Source: Cytophagales bacterium
Lineage (GTDB): Bacteria > Bacteroidota > Bacteroidia > Cytophagales > CCMP332
DNA: 64,000 nucleotides
Direction: 5' to 3'
Assembly (NCBI GenBank): GCA_028279065.1
Contig: JANQSY010000135.1
Coordinates: 1 to 64,000 of the forward strand
Shown here piece after piece: positions 7,609-15,597 of this stretch. The position numbers and the translations under genes were made by a program. Positions within the stretch are counted from its first letter, which is position 1, and each line of letters opens with the position of its first letter. The notes under the pieces are model-generated. The model did not search any database. It was not told the DNA's origin and was given only the letters and a program-made list of their open reading frames with translations.

Positions 7609-10600
7609 ATGAAAAAACCTAGCTTGTGCTCGCTGGTAATGGCTTTTTTGCTATTGCCCTTTTCCATCTTCGCTTCCTCTGTCAAAATTGAAAACAGTTC
7701 TGGTTCTCCGATCTCCGGGGCAACGGTAAAGATCTATGATTCAGGGTGGCAGACCTTATCTGAATCCAATCCTGGTGAGTTTCCCTATCCTGCTGGGGTT
7801 TCACCAAATGTCACTGTAAGGGTTGACCTCCAAAACATGAGGTTTCAAAAATCGGGTGTATCCACATCCGGGGACCATACCATTTCCACAATAGCCGTTA
7901 ATACCCGCCTGTTGAGTTCAGGTGGGGCAGGATTAAGTGGAGGTACTGTAAAATCCCATAGAATGGGCTGGAATACTCACGGCTCCACCGATGCCAGCGG
8001 ATCGATTATACGAGAAATGCTTCCTGGAACCTATACATTCAGGATCGATTATGACAATGGAAGAGAGCAAAGAGGAGGGGTGGTCATTTCAGCAGGTGGA
8101 GGTAGCTCCCAGGAGGTCATTTTCAATACCATCAATGTTTCCACAAAGCTTATCAGTTCCGGTGGATCTGGATTGAACGGAGGAACTGTCAAATCCCATA
8201 AAGTGGGATGGAGAACCCATGGTATGACCAACCTATCGGGAGTTGTAGACCGTGAAATGCTTCCGGGCACATATACATTCCGCATGGATTATGAGAATGG
8301 AAGGCAACAGATCGGGGGGATAATGATCTCTTCCTCTAATGGATTTAACCAGGAAGTGGTTTTCAATACAGTTGGAGTGCAAATAAAGTTGGAGACCTCA
8401 GATAACCTAGCATTGGCGGGAGGGGTAGTAAAGTCACATAGAATAGGATGGAAGACCCATGGTCCCACAAGTAGTTCAGGGTTGGTAGAGAAAGAAATGC
8501 TTCCCGGTACATACACCTTCAGAATGGATTACCAGAATGGAAGGCAACAAATTGGAGGGGTCGAGATCTTCCAGAACCCCTCAGTTCAGAGCTTTGAATT
8601 CAATACCGTTACGGTAAACACCAAACTGATCTCATCGCTTGGTGCAGGTTTGGATGGGGGAACTCCTAAGTCGCATAGAATCGGATGGTATACTCATCCG
8701 GTTACAGTTAATGGTGAAAGTGTCAGGGAAATGCTTCCCGGTACCTACACCTTCAGAATGGATTACAATAACGGCAGGCAACAAATAGGCGGAATTCTTA
8801 TCCCTGCCTATGTCCCTTCAATCAATGTTGTATTCAATACGATTGGGGTCACCACGAGTCTTCATGCTTCTACCTCTGGAGGAGGTGCAGGACTTTCCGG
8901 AGCAACAGTGAAAACACATAGAATTGGCTGGAGAACGCACGGGCAAACGGATAATAATGGAGAGCAGTTCCAGGAGATGCTTCCCGGAACATATACCTTC
9001 AGGATGGATTATGAGAATGGCAGGCAGCAGATAGGTGGAATCGCCGTATCAAATAGCCCTTCCTCCCAAACTGTCCCTTTCACCGCAATGGATGTTCATA
9101 TCCATCTTCAAACATCTGATAATGCCGGGCTTGCGGGAGGAACTCCAAAAACCCATAGGATAGGCTGGAGAACTCAAGCTCAAACAGATGGCAATGGCGT
9201 AACAAGGGTGAACATGTTGCCAGGCACTTACACTTTCAGAATGGATTATAATCATGGAAGGGAGCAAAGGGGAGGTGTTAGCGTGTATGATGAATCCGGG
9301 GATGGAAGAAGAGATGTGTATTTCACTACCACTACCACCAATATCAGGGTGGAATATCAAACCGGAGATGGGATCGATCAGGCTGAAACCCGCCATCACA
9401 GGATCGGTTGGAGTCCAGTGCAATTAGCTGGTTGTGGTGATGCGATCAGAGAGTTACTGCCTGGAAATTACACTTTCAGGGTAAGGTATAATAATCAAAA
9501 TATGCAATTGGGTGGGGTAGGAGTTTCCGGATCAGATCAAACAGTATCCTTCACCTATAATGATCCGAATACTCCGAACGTCTGTAGCAGTGCAATTAGC
9601 TGCATTGAGGACACCATAAGGTACAAGGTTACTTCTGCCTTCAGGGAGAATGGCTCTTCTTCCGGAGCAGGTCACAGTCTTTGGATCCCCAACTTTTTCT
9701 ACTCTGGGCAGACCGCCAGGTTCAGCTTTGATGCCGATGCCCAAACCTATGGGTACCTGGATGTAGCGCTTGATGGTTCCGGAGCCCGACTTCATGGGGT
9801 CGCTAAAGTTTATACCGGGGGTGTTCCACCCGCAGGTACCGGCCAAAGGGATTTCACAGGTTCTTATTGGGTGATCGATATTCCGATGATTCCAAAACCT
9901 GGAGCCACACCAAAGATCGAACAAGGATCGGCCCAGCCCTTAGCTGTAACCGATCTCTGGAGGTACTTCGAGATTGTATTGAGGCCTAATCCAGGACAAA
10001 ATTTTCATATCACAGGCATCGATTGTCCAAAAGACTGCGCAAATCTTACCCAGATCACTGGCACAGGAAGCAATGACCTTGGGGTCCAAACCGGGTATAC
10101 TGCAAACGGAAAAAACCTGGGATATGGGCTCTCCACCTGGTTTGACTGGGATGCCTGGATAGATAAGGATGGCAACAACCATTGTTCAAATGGAACAAGG
10201 ACTCATTCAATAGGAAGATCCTACCATGGAGACATCAATGTGGATCTTGAGTTTGAGCCTTGTTTTGGGGATTGCCCTCCGGGGGGTATTCGCTACGCCA
10301 TGAGCAACTATAATGGTGGAAATGGGGACCACGGAATGTGGATGCCAAACTATTTCTCGAATGGGCAAACAGCCAGATGGAAATGGAAACAGGATGAGGC
10401 ATTTATAGATGTCTTTGATGATGGCACTGCCAGGGCATTTGGAATTGCCGAGGTTCAAACCGGTGGACCATTGGGCACAGAATTTTATTTTGATCTAAGC
10501 TTTGGTGCTCCCAATCCAAACACCGGGCCCAAGATCGAAAGGGCTAACATTCAACCTCAAGAATTAAGGGACACCTGGGAGTATTTCTTATTGGTAGAAG

Positions 10601-11640
10601 ATCAGGACTTCGAGATGTTCGAGTTGTTTGGGAACAGAGATGCAGACTTATCCAGAAGGCCTGCCGACGGTTCCAAAGGATTGCAAATTGGAGCTGCCGC
10701 GAATAATAAGGATGCAGATTTTGGAGCATCCACCTGGTTCTTCTATGATAAGTATGTCAATTATAGCCTGACTTCCACTTCGAGTAACCATGGAGACCTG
10801 AATGTGGACCTTGAGGCTGAATGTGATGACCGTCCCCATGGTAACTGTGTTGGAAATTCTATTGTCTCAGCTAACCAGGGGGTTCGGATAAATGGCTCAG
10901 CTGTTCCTCTTGACAGAAGCGATGTTACCCGAGCTCTTGGGGCTCCACAAGGGGGCGATGCAGTAGGATCATTCTATTCACTTGGAATGGGTGGTGACAT
11001 TGTGATACACTTTGGAGGACCGGTTGCCAATCTCAGTGGAAACGATATCCGTTTGACCGAAACCTCTTATGGGGATCCAAGCTGTAGTCAATACCCGGAG
11101 CATGCGGAGCTTTTTGCCTCTCAGGATGGTACAAACTGGACCTCTCTTGGAGTGAATTGCCTCGATGGGGAATATGATCTTGGCACCATGGAATGGGCTT
11201 TTTATTTCAAGGTGGTTGATGTTTCTCCATCAAACTATACAGGTGGAAATGGAGATGGATTTGACGTGGATGGAATTGAATGTCTGAATGGTCCCTATGT
11301 AGGTGTAAGTGAACCATCCTCTGTTAATAGAAACGGAAGCTTTGTTTTTGTACCAGACAGGCCCGTCCAAAATGTAGAATTGCTTGAAGGGGTCCAAAAT
11401 GTATCTACATACCCAAATCCATTCTCAAATACCATCAGTTTCTCATATGACCTGATCGGTAATTCAAAAGTTGAGATCAGCATCATGGATGTGCTGGGAA
11501 ATGAAGTTGACAGGATCATTCCTCCAGCTGGCACTTCTACTGCTGAATGGATACCCAGAGCAGGGATCGAGCCAGGTATTTACTTTTATGCAGTTGAAGC
11601 TGGAGAGCAGGTAGAAAAAGGTAAGATCATCAAGAAATAG
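7609..11640 (+). CDS. Giant secreted repeat protein, T9SS type A tail
   Basis: 1343 residues. There is a signal peptide (residues 1-22), then eight repeats of about 78 residues to about residue 650. The first repeat is divergent and the rest share the core KSHRIGWRTHG, MLPGTYTFRMDYENGRQQ and GG. Next are two related domains of about 190 residues, recognisable by HSLWIPNFFYSGQTARF and HGMWMPNYFSNGQTARW. A discoidin-like domain (ADLFASQDGTNW-type; here AELFASQDGTNWTSLG) precedes a type A sorting domain (YPNPFSNTISFSYD to KGKIIKK). The repeats look like small beta-sandwich (Ig/SdrD B-like) modules, which makes it a probable stalk or adhesin at the cell surface. It is monocistronic, with a terminator 20 bp downstream. 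I know no named family for the repeat. Confidence 0.9.
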   Translation: MKKPSLCSLVMAFLLLPFSIFASSVKIENSSGSPISGATVKIYDSGWQTLSESNPGEFPYPAGVSPNVTVRVDLQNMRFQKSGVSTSGDHTISTIAVNTRLLSSGGAGLSGGTVKSHRMGWNTHGSTDASGSIIREMLPGTYTFRIDYDNGREQRGGVVISAGGGSSQEVIFNTINVSTKLISSGGSGLNGGTVKSHKVGWRTHGMTNLSGVVDREMLPGTYTFRMDYENGRQQIGGIMISSSNGFNQEVVFNTVGVQIKLETSDNLALAGGVVKSHRIGWKTHGPTSSSGLVEKEMLPGTYTFRMDYQNGRQQIGGVEIFQNPSVQSFEFNTVTVNTKLISSLGAGLDGGTPKSHRIGWYTHPVTVNGESVREMLPGTYTFRMDYNNGRQQIGGILIPAYVPSINVVFNTIGVTTSLHASTSGGGAGLSGATVKTHRIGWRTHGQTDNNGEQFQEMLPGTYTFRMDYENGRQQIGGIAVSNSPSSQTVPFTAMDVHIHLQTSDNAGLAGGTPKTHRIGWRTQAQTDGNGVTRVNMLPGTYTFRMDYNHGREQRGGVSVYDESGDGRRDVYFTTTTTNIRVEYQTGDGIDQAETRHHRIGWSPVQLAGCGDAIRELLPGNYTFRVRYNNQNMQLGGVGVSGSDQTVSFTYNDPNTPNVCSSAISCIEDTIRYKVTSAFRENGSSSGAGHSLWIPNFFYSGQTARFSFDADAQTYGYLDVALDGSGARLHGVAKVYTGGVPPAGTGQRDFTGSYWVIDIPMIPKPGATPKIEQGSAQPLAVTDLWRYFEIVLRPNPGQNFHITGIDCPKDCANLTQITGTGSNDLGVQTGYTANGKNLGYGLSTWFDWDAWIDKDGNNHCSNGTRTHSIGRSYHGDINVDLEFEPCFGDCPPGGIRYAMSNYNGGNGDHGMWMPNYFSNGQTARWKWKQDEAFIDVFDDGTARAFGIAEVQTGGPLGTEFYFDLSFGAPNPNTGPKIERANIQPQELRDTWEYFLLVEDQDFEMFELFGNRDADLSRRPADGSKGLQIGAAANNKDADFGASTWFFYDKYVNYSLTSTSSNHGDLNVDLEAECDDRPHGNCVGNSIVSANQGVRINGSAVPLDRSDVTRALGAPQGGDAVGSFYSLGMGGDIVIHFGGPVANLSGNDIRLTETSYGDPSCSQYPEHAELFASQDGTNWTSLGVNCLDGEYDLGTMEWAFYFKVVDVSPSNYTGGNGDGFDVDGIECLNGPYVGVSEPSSVNRNGSFVFVPDRPVQNVELLEGVQNVSTYPNPFSNTISFSYDLIGNSKVEISIMDVLGNEVDRIIPPAGTSTAEWIPRAGIEPGIYFYAVEAGEQVEKGKIIKK

Positions 11641-11660
11641 CGAATTGAACAGATAATCAA

Positions 11661-11694
11661 AGACCACTGCTCCATTGGGGTGGTGGTCTTTTTT
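11661..11694 (+). terminator. Intrinsic terminator of the repeat-protein gene
   Basis: AGACCAC (11661-11667) pairs with GTGGTCT (11683-11689), with additional CC/GG pairing inside, followed by TTTTT. It is 20 bp after the stop codon and marks the left limit of the accessory island. Confidence 0.85.
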
Positions 11695-11833
11695 AGGTAT
11701 CTATACCTAATTACACGGAAGCGTGAATGGTACAAATATTTATACGCTAAAAATTTGGATGAGTGGTATAATGGTTAGAATTTTAATTTATGAAAGGACA
11801 TTTCACATTTAAAAAGACTGGAGGCATTGGATT

Positions 11834-12268
11834 TCAGTCCTCGGTAAGCGGCCCCTGGACATTGAAATCATTACAGTTTAATAAGCTCTTATCTTCAGGC
11901 AAAAGTGCGGTCATTTCGAAAGCGGGATTCTCGCCCACGATTAAGCCAAATGCCTGATTGTGTTTTTGATAGTCTTTAAATTCTTGAAGATTTCTCTTGT
12001 CATAAGATAAATCATTGATTTTTATCGATACTCTATTCTCGCTATTTAATATTTCTAGCGCCAACTTATCAGAAGAGTCTAACCAAAGCACCAACATGGG
12101 GTTATTTCCTCTGTTTAGCTTTAATAGATCAAAATAACTCTCAGTACCCTCCATTCCGTCAAATCCTAATTTTACTATTGTAGGCGAATTTTCTTTAATC
12201 TGATGAAACCAAATTTCAGAGGCATTATTAAGTGATTCTTCAACGCTATTAATATCAATATTTCTCAT
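11834..12268 (-). CDS. Hypothetical soluble protein (immunity-protein-like context)
   Basis: 144 residues, acidic, with no signal peptide or membrane segment. The composition and short alpha/beta pattern (EESLNNASEIWFHQIKEN; PMLVLWLDSSDKLALEIL; FGLIVGENPAFEMTALLP) fit a small single-domain cytoplasmic protein. I do not recognise it. Single, isolated, rapidly evolving proteins of this size are often immunity proteins or cargo genes in Bacteroidota variable regions, but nothing here proves that. No toxin gene adjoins it. Codon use looks AT-richer than in the flanking core genes. Confidence 0.6.
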   Translation of the reverse strand: MRNIDINSVEESLNNASEIWFHQIKENSPTIVKLGFDGMEGTESYFDLLKLNRGNNPMLVLWLDSSDKLALEILNSENRVSIKINDLSYDKRNLQEFKDYQKHNQAFGLIVGENPAFEMTALLPEDKSLLNCNDFNVQGPLTED

Positions 12269-12420
12269 AGCTAGGTTTTAGAAGGGTCAATCGTTGGGGC
12301 CAAAAAGAGCGCTTTTAAAAGCTGATTGTCAATCCTCATTTTTAGGGATTTTCAGTGCATTAAAGACTTCTTCCGCGGCAGCTTAGTACCTTTAAGGAAA
12401 ATACTGGCGTTAGCCGTTCT

Positions 12421-12544
12421 GTTACCTAAATCAACCACTTAAATCATACAGGAACGAGCATTCGCTTCACGATCAGGCGTGGGGCTGCTTATCTGTATGA
12501 AGGCTCGTGGTTGGGCCTGGGTAACGGTAAGTGGGTTCCACGCC
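12421..12544 (+). other. Highly self-complementary leader, alternative folds
   Basis: This fills most of the 301-bp gap between 12268 and 12570. Five complementary pairs occur in 124 bp: GTTACC 12421-12426 with GGTAAC 12520-12525; CCACTTA 12435-12441 with TAAGTGG 12528-12534; TCATACAG 12444-12451 with CTGTATGA 12493-12500; ACGAGC 12454-12459 with GCTCGT 12503-12508; GGCGTGG 12476-12482 with CCACGCC 12538-12544. Pairs 2 and 3 nest, pairs 1 and 4 nest, and the two sets exclude each other. A GGC-GTTA-GCC hairpin lies just upstream (12406-12415). It could be a switching RNA leader of the membrane-protein gene or a recombination-type cassette boundary. Confidence 0.4.
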
Positions 12545-12569
12545 GTTGTTTTTACCCAAACCAACCACA

Positions 12570-13013
12570 ATGAAAAAATTCTTAACCATTTGGGTAGTTG
12601 TGCCAATCGTTGCGGCTATCTACACTCAACTTCTTCAGCCAGGTTTAGTTCTCTTAGGAGTTACTCTTTACACTTATACGTTTCCTATTGAAACAGTGTG
12701 GGGACTCTTCATTGCCGTACCCTTAGTGATTTTTACGCCAGGGTTTGTATTGATATATGAGGTGGCCTTGGTACAGTTTCCTATCTATTTTAAGAGCAAA
12801 TCAGCAGTATTTCCTATAGCAATCACTTACTATGGATTTTTCTATCATTGGCTTAATACTGGCCAACTTGCATACGAAACACCCGTTGGGAAGGCAAATT
12901 TTGTCCTCTATGTCATCACTGGCCTCTTTATCCTGGGAATGGTTATTATGAGGAAGAACTACGACAAAGAGATTGAGAACATCTATCAAGGTTATGAAGA
13001 CGGGAAGACGTAA
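12570..13013 (+). CDS. Hypothetical four-TM membrane protein
   Basis: 147 residues starting at the ATG at 12570 (MKKFLTIWVVVPIVAAIY). The longer frame from 12531 begins inside the structured leader and adds a non-hydrophobic tail, so it is less likely. Four hydrophobic helices are visible: residues about 4-20, 34-68 (two passes including VWGLFIAVPLVIFTPGFVL), 80-95 and 108-130 (FVLYVITGLFILGMVIM), followed by a charged tail RKNYDKEIENIYQGYEDG. I do not recognise the family. It is probably a small inner-membrane protein, possibly accessory cargo. It stands alone between the self-complementary leader and the Panacea module. Confidence 0.65.
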   Translation: MKKFLTIWVVVPIVAAIYTQLLQPGLVLLGVTLYTYTFPIETVWGLFIAVPLVIFTPGFVLIYEVALVQFPIYFKSKSAVFPIAITYYGFFYHWLNTGQLAYETPVGKANFVLYVITGLFILGMVIMRKNYDKEIENIYQGYEDGKT

Positions 13014-13139
13014 AATCATTATGTGATTCGCATTTCCAATATCCCCATAAATGGGGATTGATGGCTAAATGGTCAAACAGTTTCTTTATGCCAATTAGGT
13101 TTGGACATGCTAAATTCTTTAGTATACTAGCTATTTTAG

Positions 13140-13170
13140 TTTTATAAATAGAAATTTGTAACTATTTTTG
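13140..13170 (+). promoter_or_regulatory. Bacteroidota-type promoter of the Panacea module
   Basis: A -7 element TATTTTTG at 13163-13170 matches TAnnTTTG exactly. Nineteen bases upstream lies TTTT (13140-13143), one base from the TTTG -33 element. Transcription would start about 13176, giving a leader of fewer than 20 nt before the ATG at 13194. Confidence 0.5.
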
Positions 13171-13188
13171 TGGATAAATTGTTGATAA
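13168..13188 (+). repeat. Two tandem TTGTkGATAA repeats, one helical turn apart
   Basis: TTGTGGATAA (13168-13177) and TTGTTGATAA (13179-13188) repeat with an 11-bp period between the -7 element and the start codon at 13194. The first copy contains TGTGGATAA, the reverse complement of a consensus DnaA box. The position suits autorepression of the operon, or DnaA binding. Confidence 0.4.
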
Positions 13189-13193
13189 CTTAA

Positions 13194-13757
13194 ATGCTTG
13201 GCAAGAAAAACGATATTACTGAGGACAAAAAAACTGTTGAGCTCTTCCTTCTAATTGCTGAGAAACTCAAGTCAAAACCTAACTATGGGGCAACGCTTCA
13301 TAATAAGGCATTGTTCTTTGTGGATTACTTTTCTTACCTGGACACTGGAAAGAAAATTTCGAAGTTCAAGTATGTCAAACAGGACTATGGGCCAACACCC
13401 AAACCAAATCAAATTCTTCCTCTAAGAGAAAACCTAATCTCTAATGGCGACCTTGAGATGGATAAAAAACCATTTTGGGGGCAGTTACAACAGCGATATG
13501 TGCCAAAAAGAGATGTGGACGACACAATATTCACAGAAGGAGAACTGGATTTAATTGATGAAGTTATCAATGGTATTTCGGATCTGAATGGAACCGAAAT
13601 TAGTGACATGTCACATCAACTTCTTTGTTGGAAAATACCCAAATACAAAGAGGAAATTCCAGAACATACTTTTCTGCTATCTGAGCGTGAGCCAACCGAG
13701 AAAGAAATTAATTGGGGACTGAAAATGGCGCGCACTCATGAATTGGGCAATAGTTAG
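13194..13757 (+). CDS. Panacea-domain (DUF4065/SocA-like) antitoxin
   Basis: 187 residues of the Panacea fold. The order is an N-terminal helix VELFLLIAEKLKSKPNYGAT, then LHNKALFFVDYFSY (the K-L/N-K-L-L-Y-like helix), then the diagnostic YVKQDYGPTPKPNQIL segment, and a C-terminal helix FTEGELDLIDEVINGISD with SDMSHQLLCWK. Established knowledge: Panacea/SocA-like proteins act as antitoxins, or as proteolytic adaptors, paired with many unrelated toxins. The downstream gene overlaps by 20 bp, the classic arrangement of a two-gene module. The start ATG is 5 bp after the tandem repeats in the promoter. I am confident about the domain; the toxin-antitoxin role is inferred from context. Confidence 0.85.
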   Translation: MLGKKNDITEDKKTVELFLLIAEKLKSKPNYGATLHNKALFFVDYFSYLDTGKKISKFKYVKQDYGPTPKPNQILPLRENLISNGDLEMDKKPFWGQLQQRYVPKRDVDDTIFTEGELDLIDEVINGISDLNGTEISDMSHQLLCWKIPKYKEEIPEHTFLLSEREPTEKEINWGLKMARTHELGNS

Positions 13758-13998
13758 AGAAAAATCATTCGATAATAAAGTTCAGCAATATTGCCATTCA
13801 TTCGAAAGAATGCATGATTTTGATTTGGCAATTGATGAAGCCTTGTCAAGAAAACCAAAAGAATTTCATCACCTATACGACCACCATTATTTGTGGGTCA
13901 CGGAGAAAATAATCAAGGGACTGCCAGAATTTAAAATCTATTACCAGATTGATGAGGAAAACAGAAAAGTCTTATTGATTGAAATTGAAGAAGCCTGA
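13738..13998 (+). CDS. Small toxin candidate, ParE/RelE-like C-terminus
   Basis: 86 residues starting 20 bp inside the Panacea gene, so probably translated by coupling. The N-terminal half is helical and acidic (FERMHDFDLAIDEALSRKP). The second half (LWVTEKIIKGLPEFKIYYQI, then DEENRKVLLIEIEEA) follows the pattern of the last three beta strands of ParE/RelE-type toxins, in which a Gly-Leu-Pro turn precedes a Y-x-I strand and a final hydrophobic strand. The match is weak and the domain is short, so the fold is a guess. What is firm is the position: a small gene overlapping the 3' end of an antitoxin-family gene. A role as the cognate toxin is inferred. Confidence 0.6.
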   Translation: MNWAIVREKSFDNKVQQYCHSFERMHDFDLAIDEALSRKPKEFHHLYDHHYLWVTEKIIKGLPEFKIYYQIDEENRKVLLIEIEEA

Positions 13999-14039
13999 CC
14001 CCTTGCAATGTTAGCTAGGAGGAAAGAGTATTTCAGTGG

Positions 14040-15011
14040 TTAAGGGTCTACGATTGGCGCTTCTATTTTGCTAGTTAATTGAGAGTAGGTCAATTTTGCT
14101 GAATCAAATCTTCTAACTGTATCCCCAAACCGTTTCTCAGTTGTAATGTCCTTGGTATTATAGCGATAAGCGAATTCATCACAATAGCTCTGCAAATGCT
14201 GAGGGGAAACGTAATGGAATGTTCCAATTACTCCACGCTTCAACAAAGACCAAAATCCTTCTACTGAATTTGTGTGAGCTACCCCATCAACATATTGACC
14301 TGACGAGTGCTTGACAATTTTGTGCGCATGGGTCCTCTTTAGCTGATTATAGGCAGCAAATTCATCCGTTACCACAAGGGCGTTTTTATCAATTCGATCC
14401 CGAAGTATGGGTAATAGAGTGTTGGCAGTAGTATTTGGAACAACCAGGGCTTCTATCTTTTTTCCTCGTTGCAACAATCCCAATACAGGCCTTTTTGATG
14501 CAGTCCCACGGCCCTTAACCTTTGTTTGGCGTTTATTTCTATGCTTGTTGCTTTCACGTCCTCCAAAATACGATTCATCTGCCTCTACCATTCCAGTAAG
14601 AAGTTCGGGCGCTGTATCCTTTAGCATTGCCCTTAGTTTATGGTTGATAAGCCAGGCTGTTTTCTGACTTGTTCCTATTCTTTCACCAAGCTCAACAGAA
14701 CTGATCCCTTTCTTGCTAACAGAAAGCTCGTACGCCGCTTGCAGCCATTTCTTTAGTTCAACCTTGCTACCCTGAAAGATGCTTCCAGTTCTAACAGTAA
14801 AGGGTAGGTCACACCCTTTTTCTGAGCAGCGATAAGAAGGAATGTCCTTGAATCTTCCACGAGGCTTGACCTTGTATGGATCTTTCACGGACCCACAATG
14901 AGGACAAGCCTTTCCATTCGGCCAGCGAAGCGATTCTAAAAACTCGTAGCAGGCCTTTTCATCCCTGAAATGCTCGTGGAATTCTGTTATCGTTTTGAAG
15001 TCGAAATCCAT
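14040..15011 (-). CDS. IS1595-family transposase (ISXO2-like DDE)
   Basis: 323 residues with the complete IS1595 architecture. There is an N-terminal zinc ribbon (CPHCGSV and CSEKGCD, residues about 36-70), an HTH-like linker (LSVSKKGISSVELGERIGTS) and a catalytic core with EADESYFGG (first Asp), VVTDEFAAY (second Asp) and HTNSVEGFWSLLKRG (third acidic/Asn site), closing with a conserved FAYRYN. The frame is intact and full length, so it may be active. I could not find terminal inverted repeats on either side. It faces the small gene at 15090 across a 28-bp near-palindrome, so it looks like a regulated divergent pair as much as an ordinary insertion sequence. Confidence 0.88.
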   Translation of the reverse strand: MDFDFKTITEFHEHFRDEKACYEFLESLRWPNGKACPHCGSVKDPYKVKPRGRFKDIPSYRCSEKGCDLPFTVRTGSIFQGSKVELKKWLQAAYELSVSKKGISSVELGERIGTSQKTAWLINHKLRAMLKDTAPELLTGMVEADESYFGGRESNKHRNKRQTKVKGRGTASKRPVLGLLQRGKKIEALVVPNTTANTLLPILRDRIDKNALVVTDEFAAYNQLKRTHAHKIVKHSSGQYVDGVAHTNSVEGFWSLLKRGVIGTFHYVSPQHLQSYCDEFAYRYNTKDITTEKRFGDTVRRFDSAKLTYSQLTSKIEAPIVDP

Positions 15012-15039
15012 TTTATAATGTTAGATGTACAAATATATT

Positions 15040-15067
15040 CAAAATACTTGTATATACAAATATTTTG
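15040..15067. promoter_or_regulatory. 28-bp near-perfect palindrome between divergent genes
   Basis: CAAAATA (15040-15046) and TATTTTG (15061-15067) flank a central TTGTATATACAA (15048-15059, itself palindromic). Only one symmetric position mismatches, so 26 of 28 bases fit dyad symmetry. The site is 28 bp upstream of the transposase start (15011) and 22 bp upstream of the small gene start (15090), where a shared operator would sit. Related half-sites (TGTACAAATAT at 15027, TTGTATATTTGATC at 15075) flank it. Confidence 0.55.
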
Positions 15068-15089
15068 ATAGTAGTTGTATATTTGATCT

Positions 15090-15293
15090 ATGGTTACTTA
15101 TGAAGAAGGCAAAAAGCACAGGCATACCATCGTCCTTTTGAAGGGTGATTCTGTTATTGCCACCTTTGGCAACCTAAAAAAGTTAACGGAATACTTGTCA
15201 GATCAAGATATTCCAAGCTATTGGACGCTCGCAAGAAAAGACTTCCCCTTAGAGTTTGGAGAGTACAAAGTATTTAAGGTCAAGCATCATTAA
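15090..15293 (+). CDS. Small HTH-like protein divergent from transposase
   Basis: 67 residues. The second half, FGNLKKLTEYLSDQDIPSYW followed by TLARKDFPLEFGEYKVFKV, has the shape of a short HTH-like module: a helix beginning NLKKL, a second helix with S-Y-x-T-L-x-R-K, then a Gly-Tyr-x-V strand pair. Short Bacteroidota and phage proteins of this sort (NLKKL...FP..Y.GY.I) are common and probably bind DNA, but this is from memory. It diverges from the IS1595 transposase with the palindrome between them, so it may be its repressor or activator. A strong terminator follows 61 bp later. Confidence 0.6.
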   Translation: MVTYEEGKKHRHTIVLLKGDSVIATFGNLKKLTEYLSDQDIPSYWTLARKDFPLEFGEYKVFKVKHH

Positions 15294-15353
15294 TACAATG
15301 ATTTCGACAGTTATTGTACTAACTAATAAATAATTTTGTACTTTTGAGTTAAG

Positions 15354-15382
15354 AAAAACCCCCGCCAGAAGCGAGGGTTTTT
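15354..15382. terminator. Bidirectional terminator
   Basis: AAAAACCC-CGC pairs with GCG-GGGTTTTT around a CAGAA loop, at 15354-15382. T-tracts lie on both sides, so it can act in both directions. It ends the small HTH-like gene on the plus strand. Confidence 0.8.
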
Positions 15383-15597
15383 GCTGATGGTTAACAAGTG
15401 TGGGATGTTCAGGTCATTGACTTATGAGATCAAGCCTGATATACCTTACAGTCTCTATCTACTGGAAGACCATTTACACTTGATTGATGAAGAAAAGGGT
15501 AGATCAGCATCGGACACAATCCTTCGCCTACGATCGAAGGCCCCGATACCTCCTACCTCTTTTTCTTCACTCAATTTCATTAGTACACGTATTAACA
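15383..15597. other. Gap with no convincing gene
   Basis: After the terminator, about 215 bp separate it from the end of the gene at 15598-16122. A plus-strand frame (15381-15632) is open but has a composition that looks random in its second half and overlaps the next gene. A hairpin CCTTCG/CGAAGG sits at about 15522-15539. I see nothing else in it. Confidence 0.4.

Noticed and set aside
12406-12544. An integron attC site at the complex inverted repeats
   Set aside because: The flanking core sites do not fit RYYYAAC and GTTRRRY (GTTAGCC has the wrong last bases), and no integrase or cassette array is in the window.
13169-13177. The DnaA box as part of a replication origin
   Set aside because: Only one consensus box is present, and there is no dnaA, dnaN or AT-rich unwinding element with clustered boxes.
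14007-15024. AATGTTAG repeated at 14007-14014 and 15017-15024, as an 8-bp target duplication of the IS1595-type transposase
   Set aside because: The copies would leave no promoter inside the element, and the adjoining bases are not inverted repeats. An 8-bp match in two short AT-rich regions is not rare.
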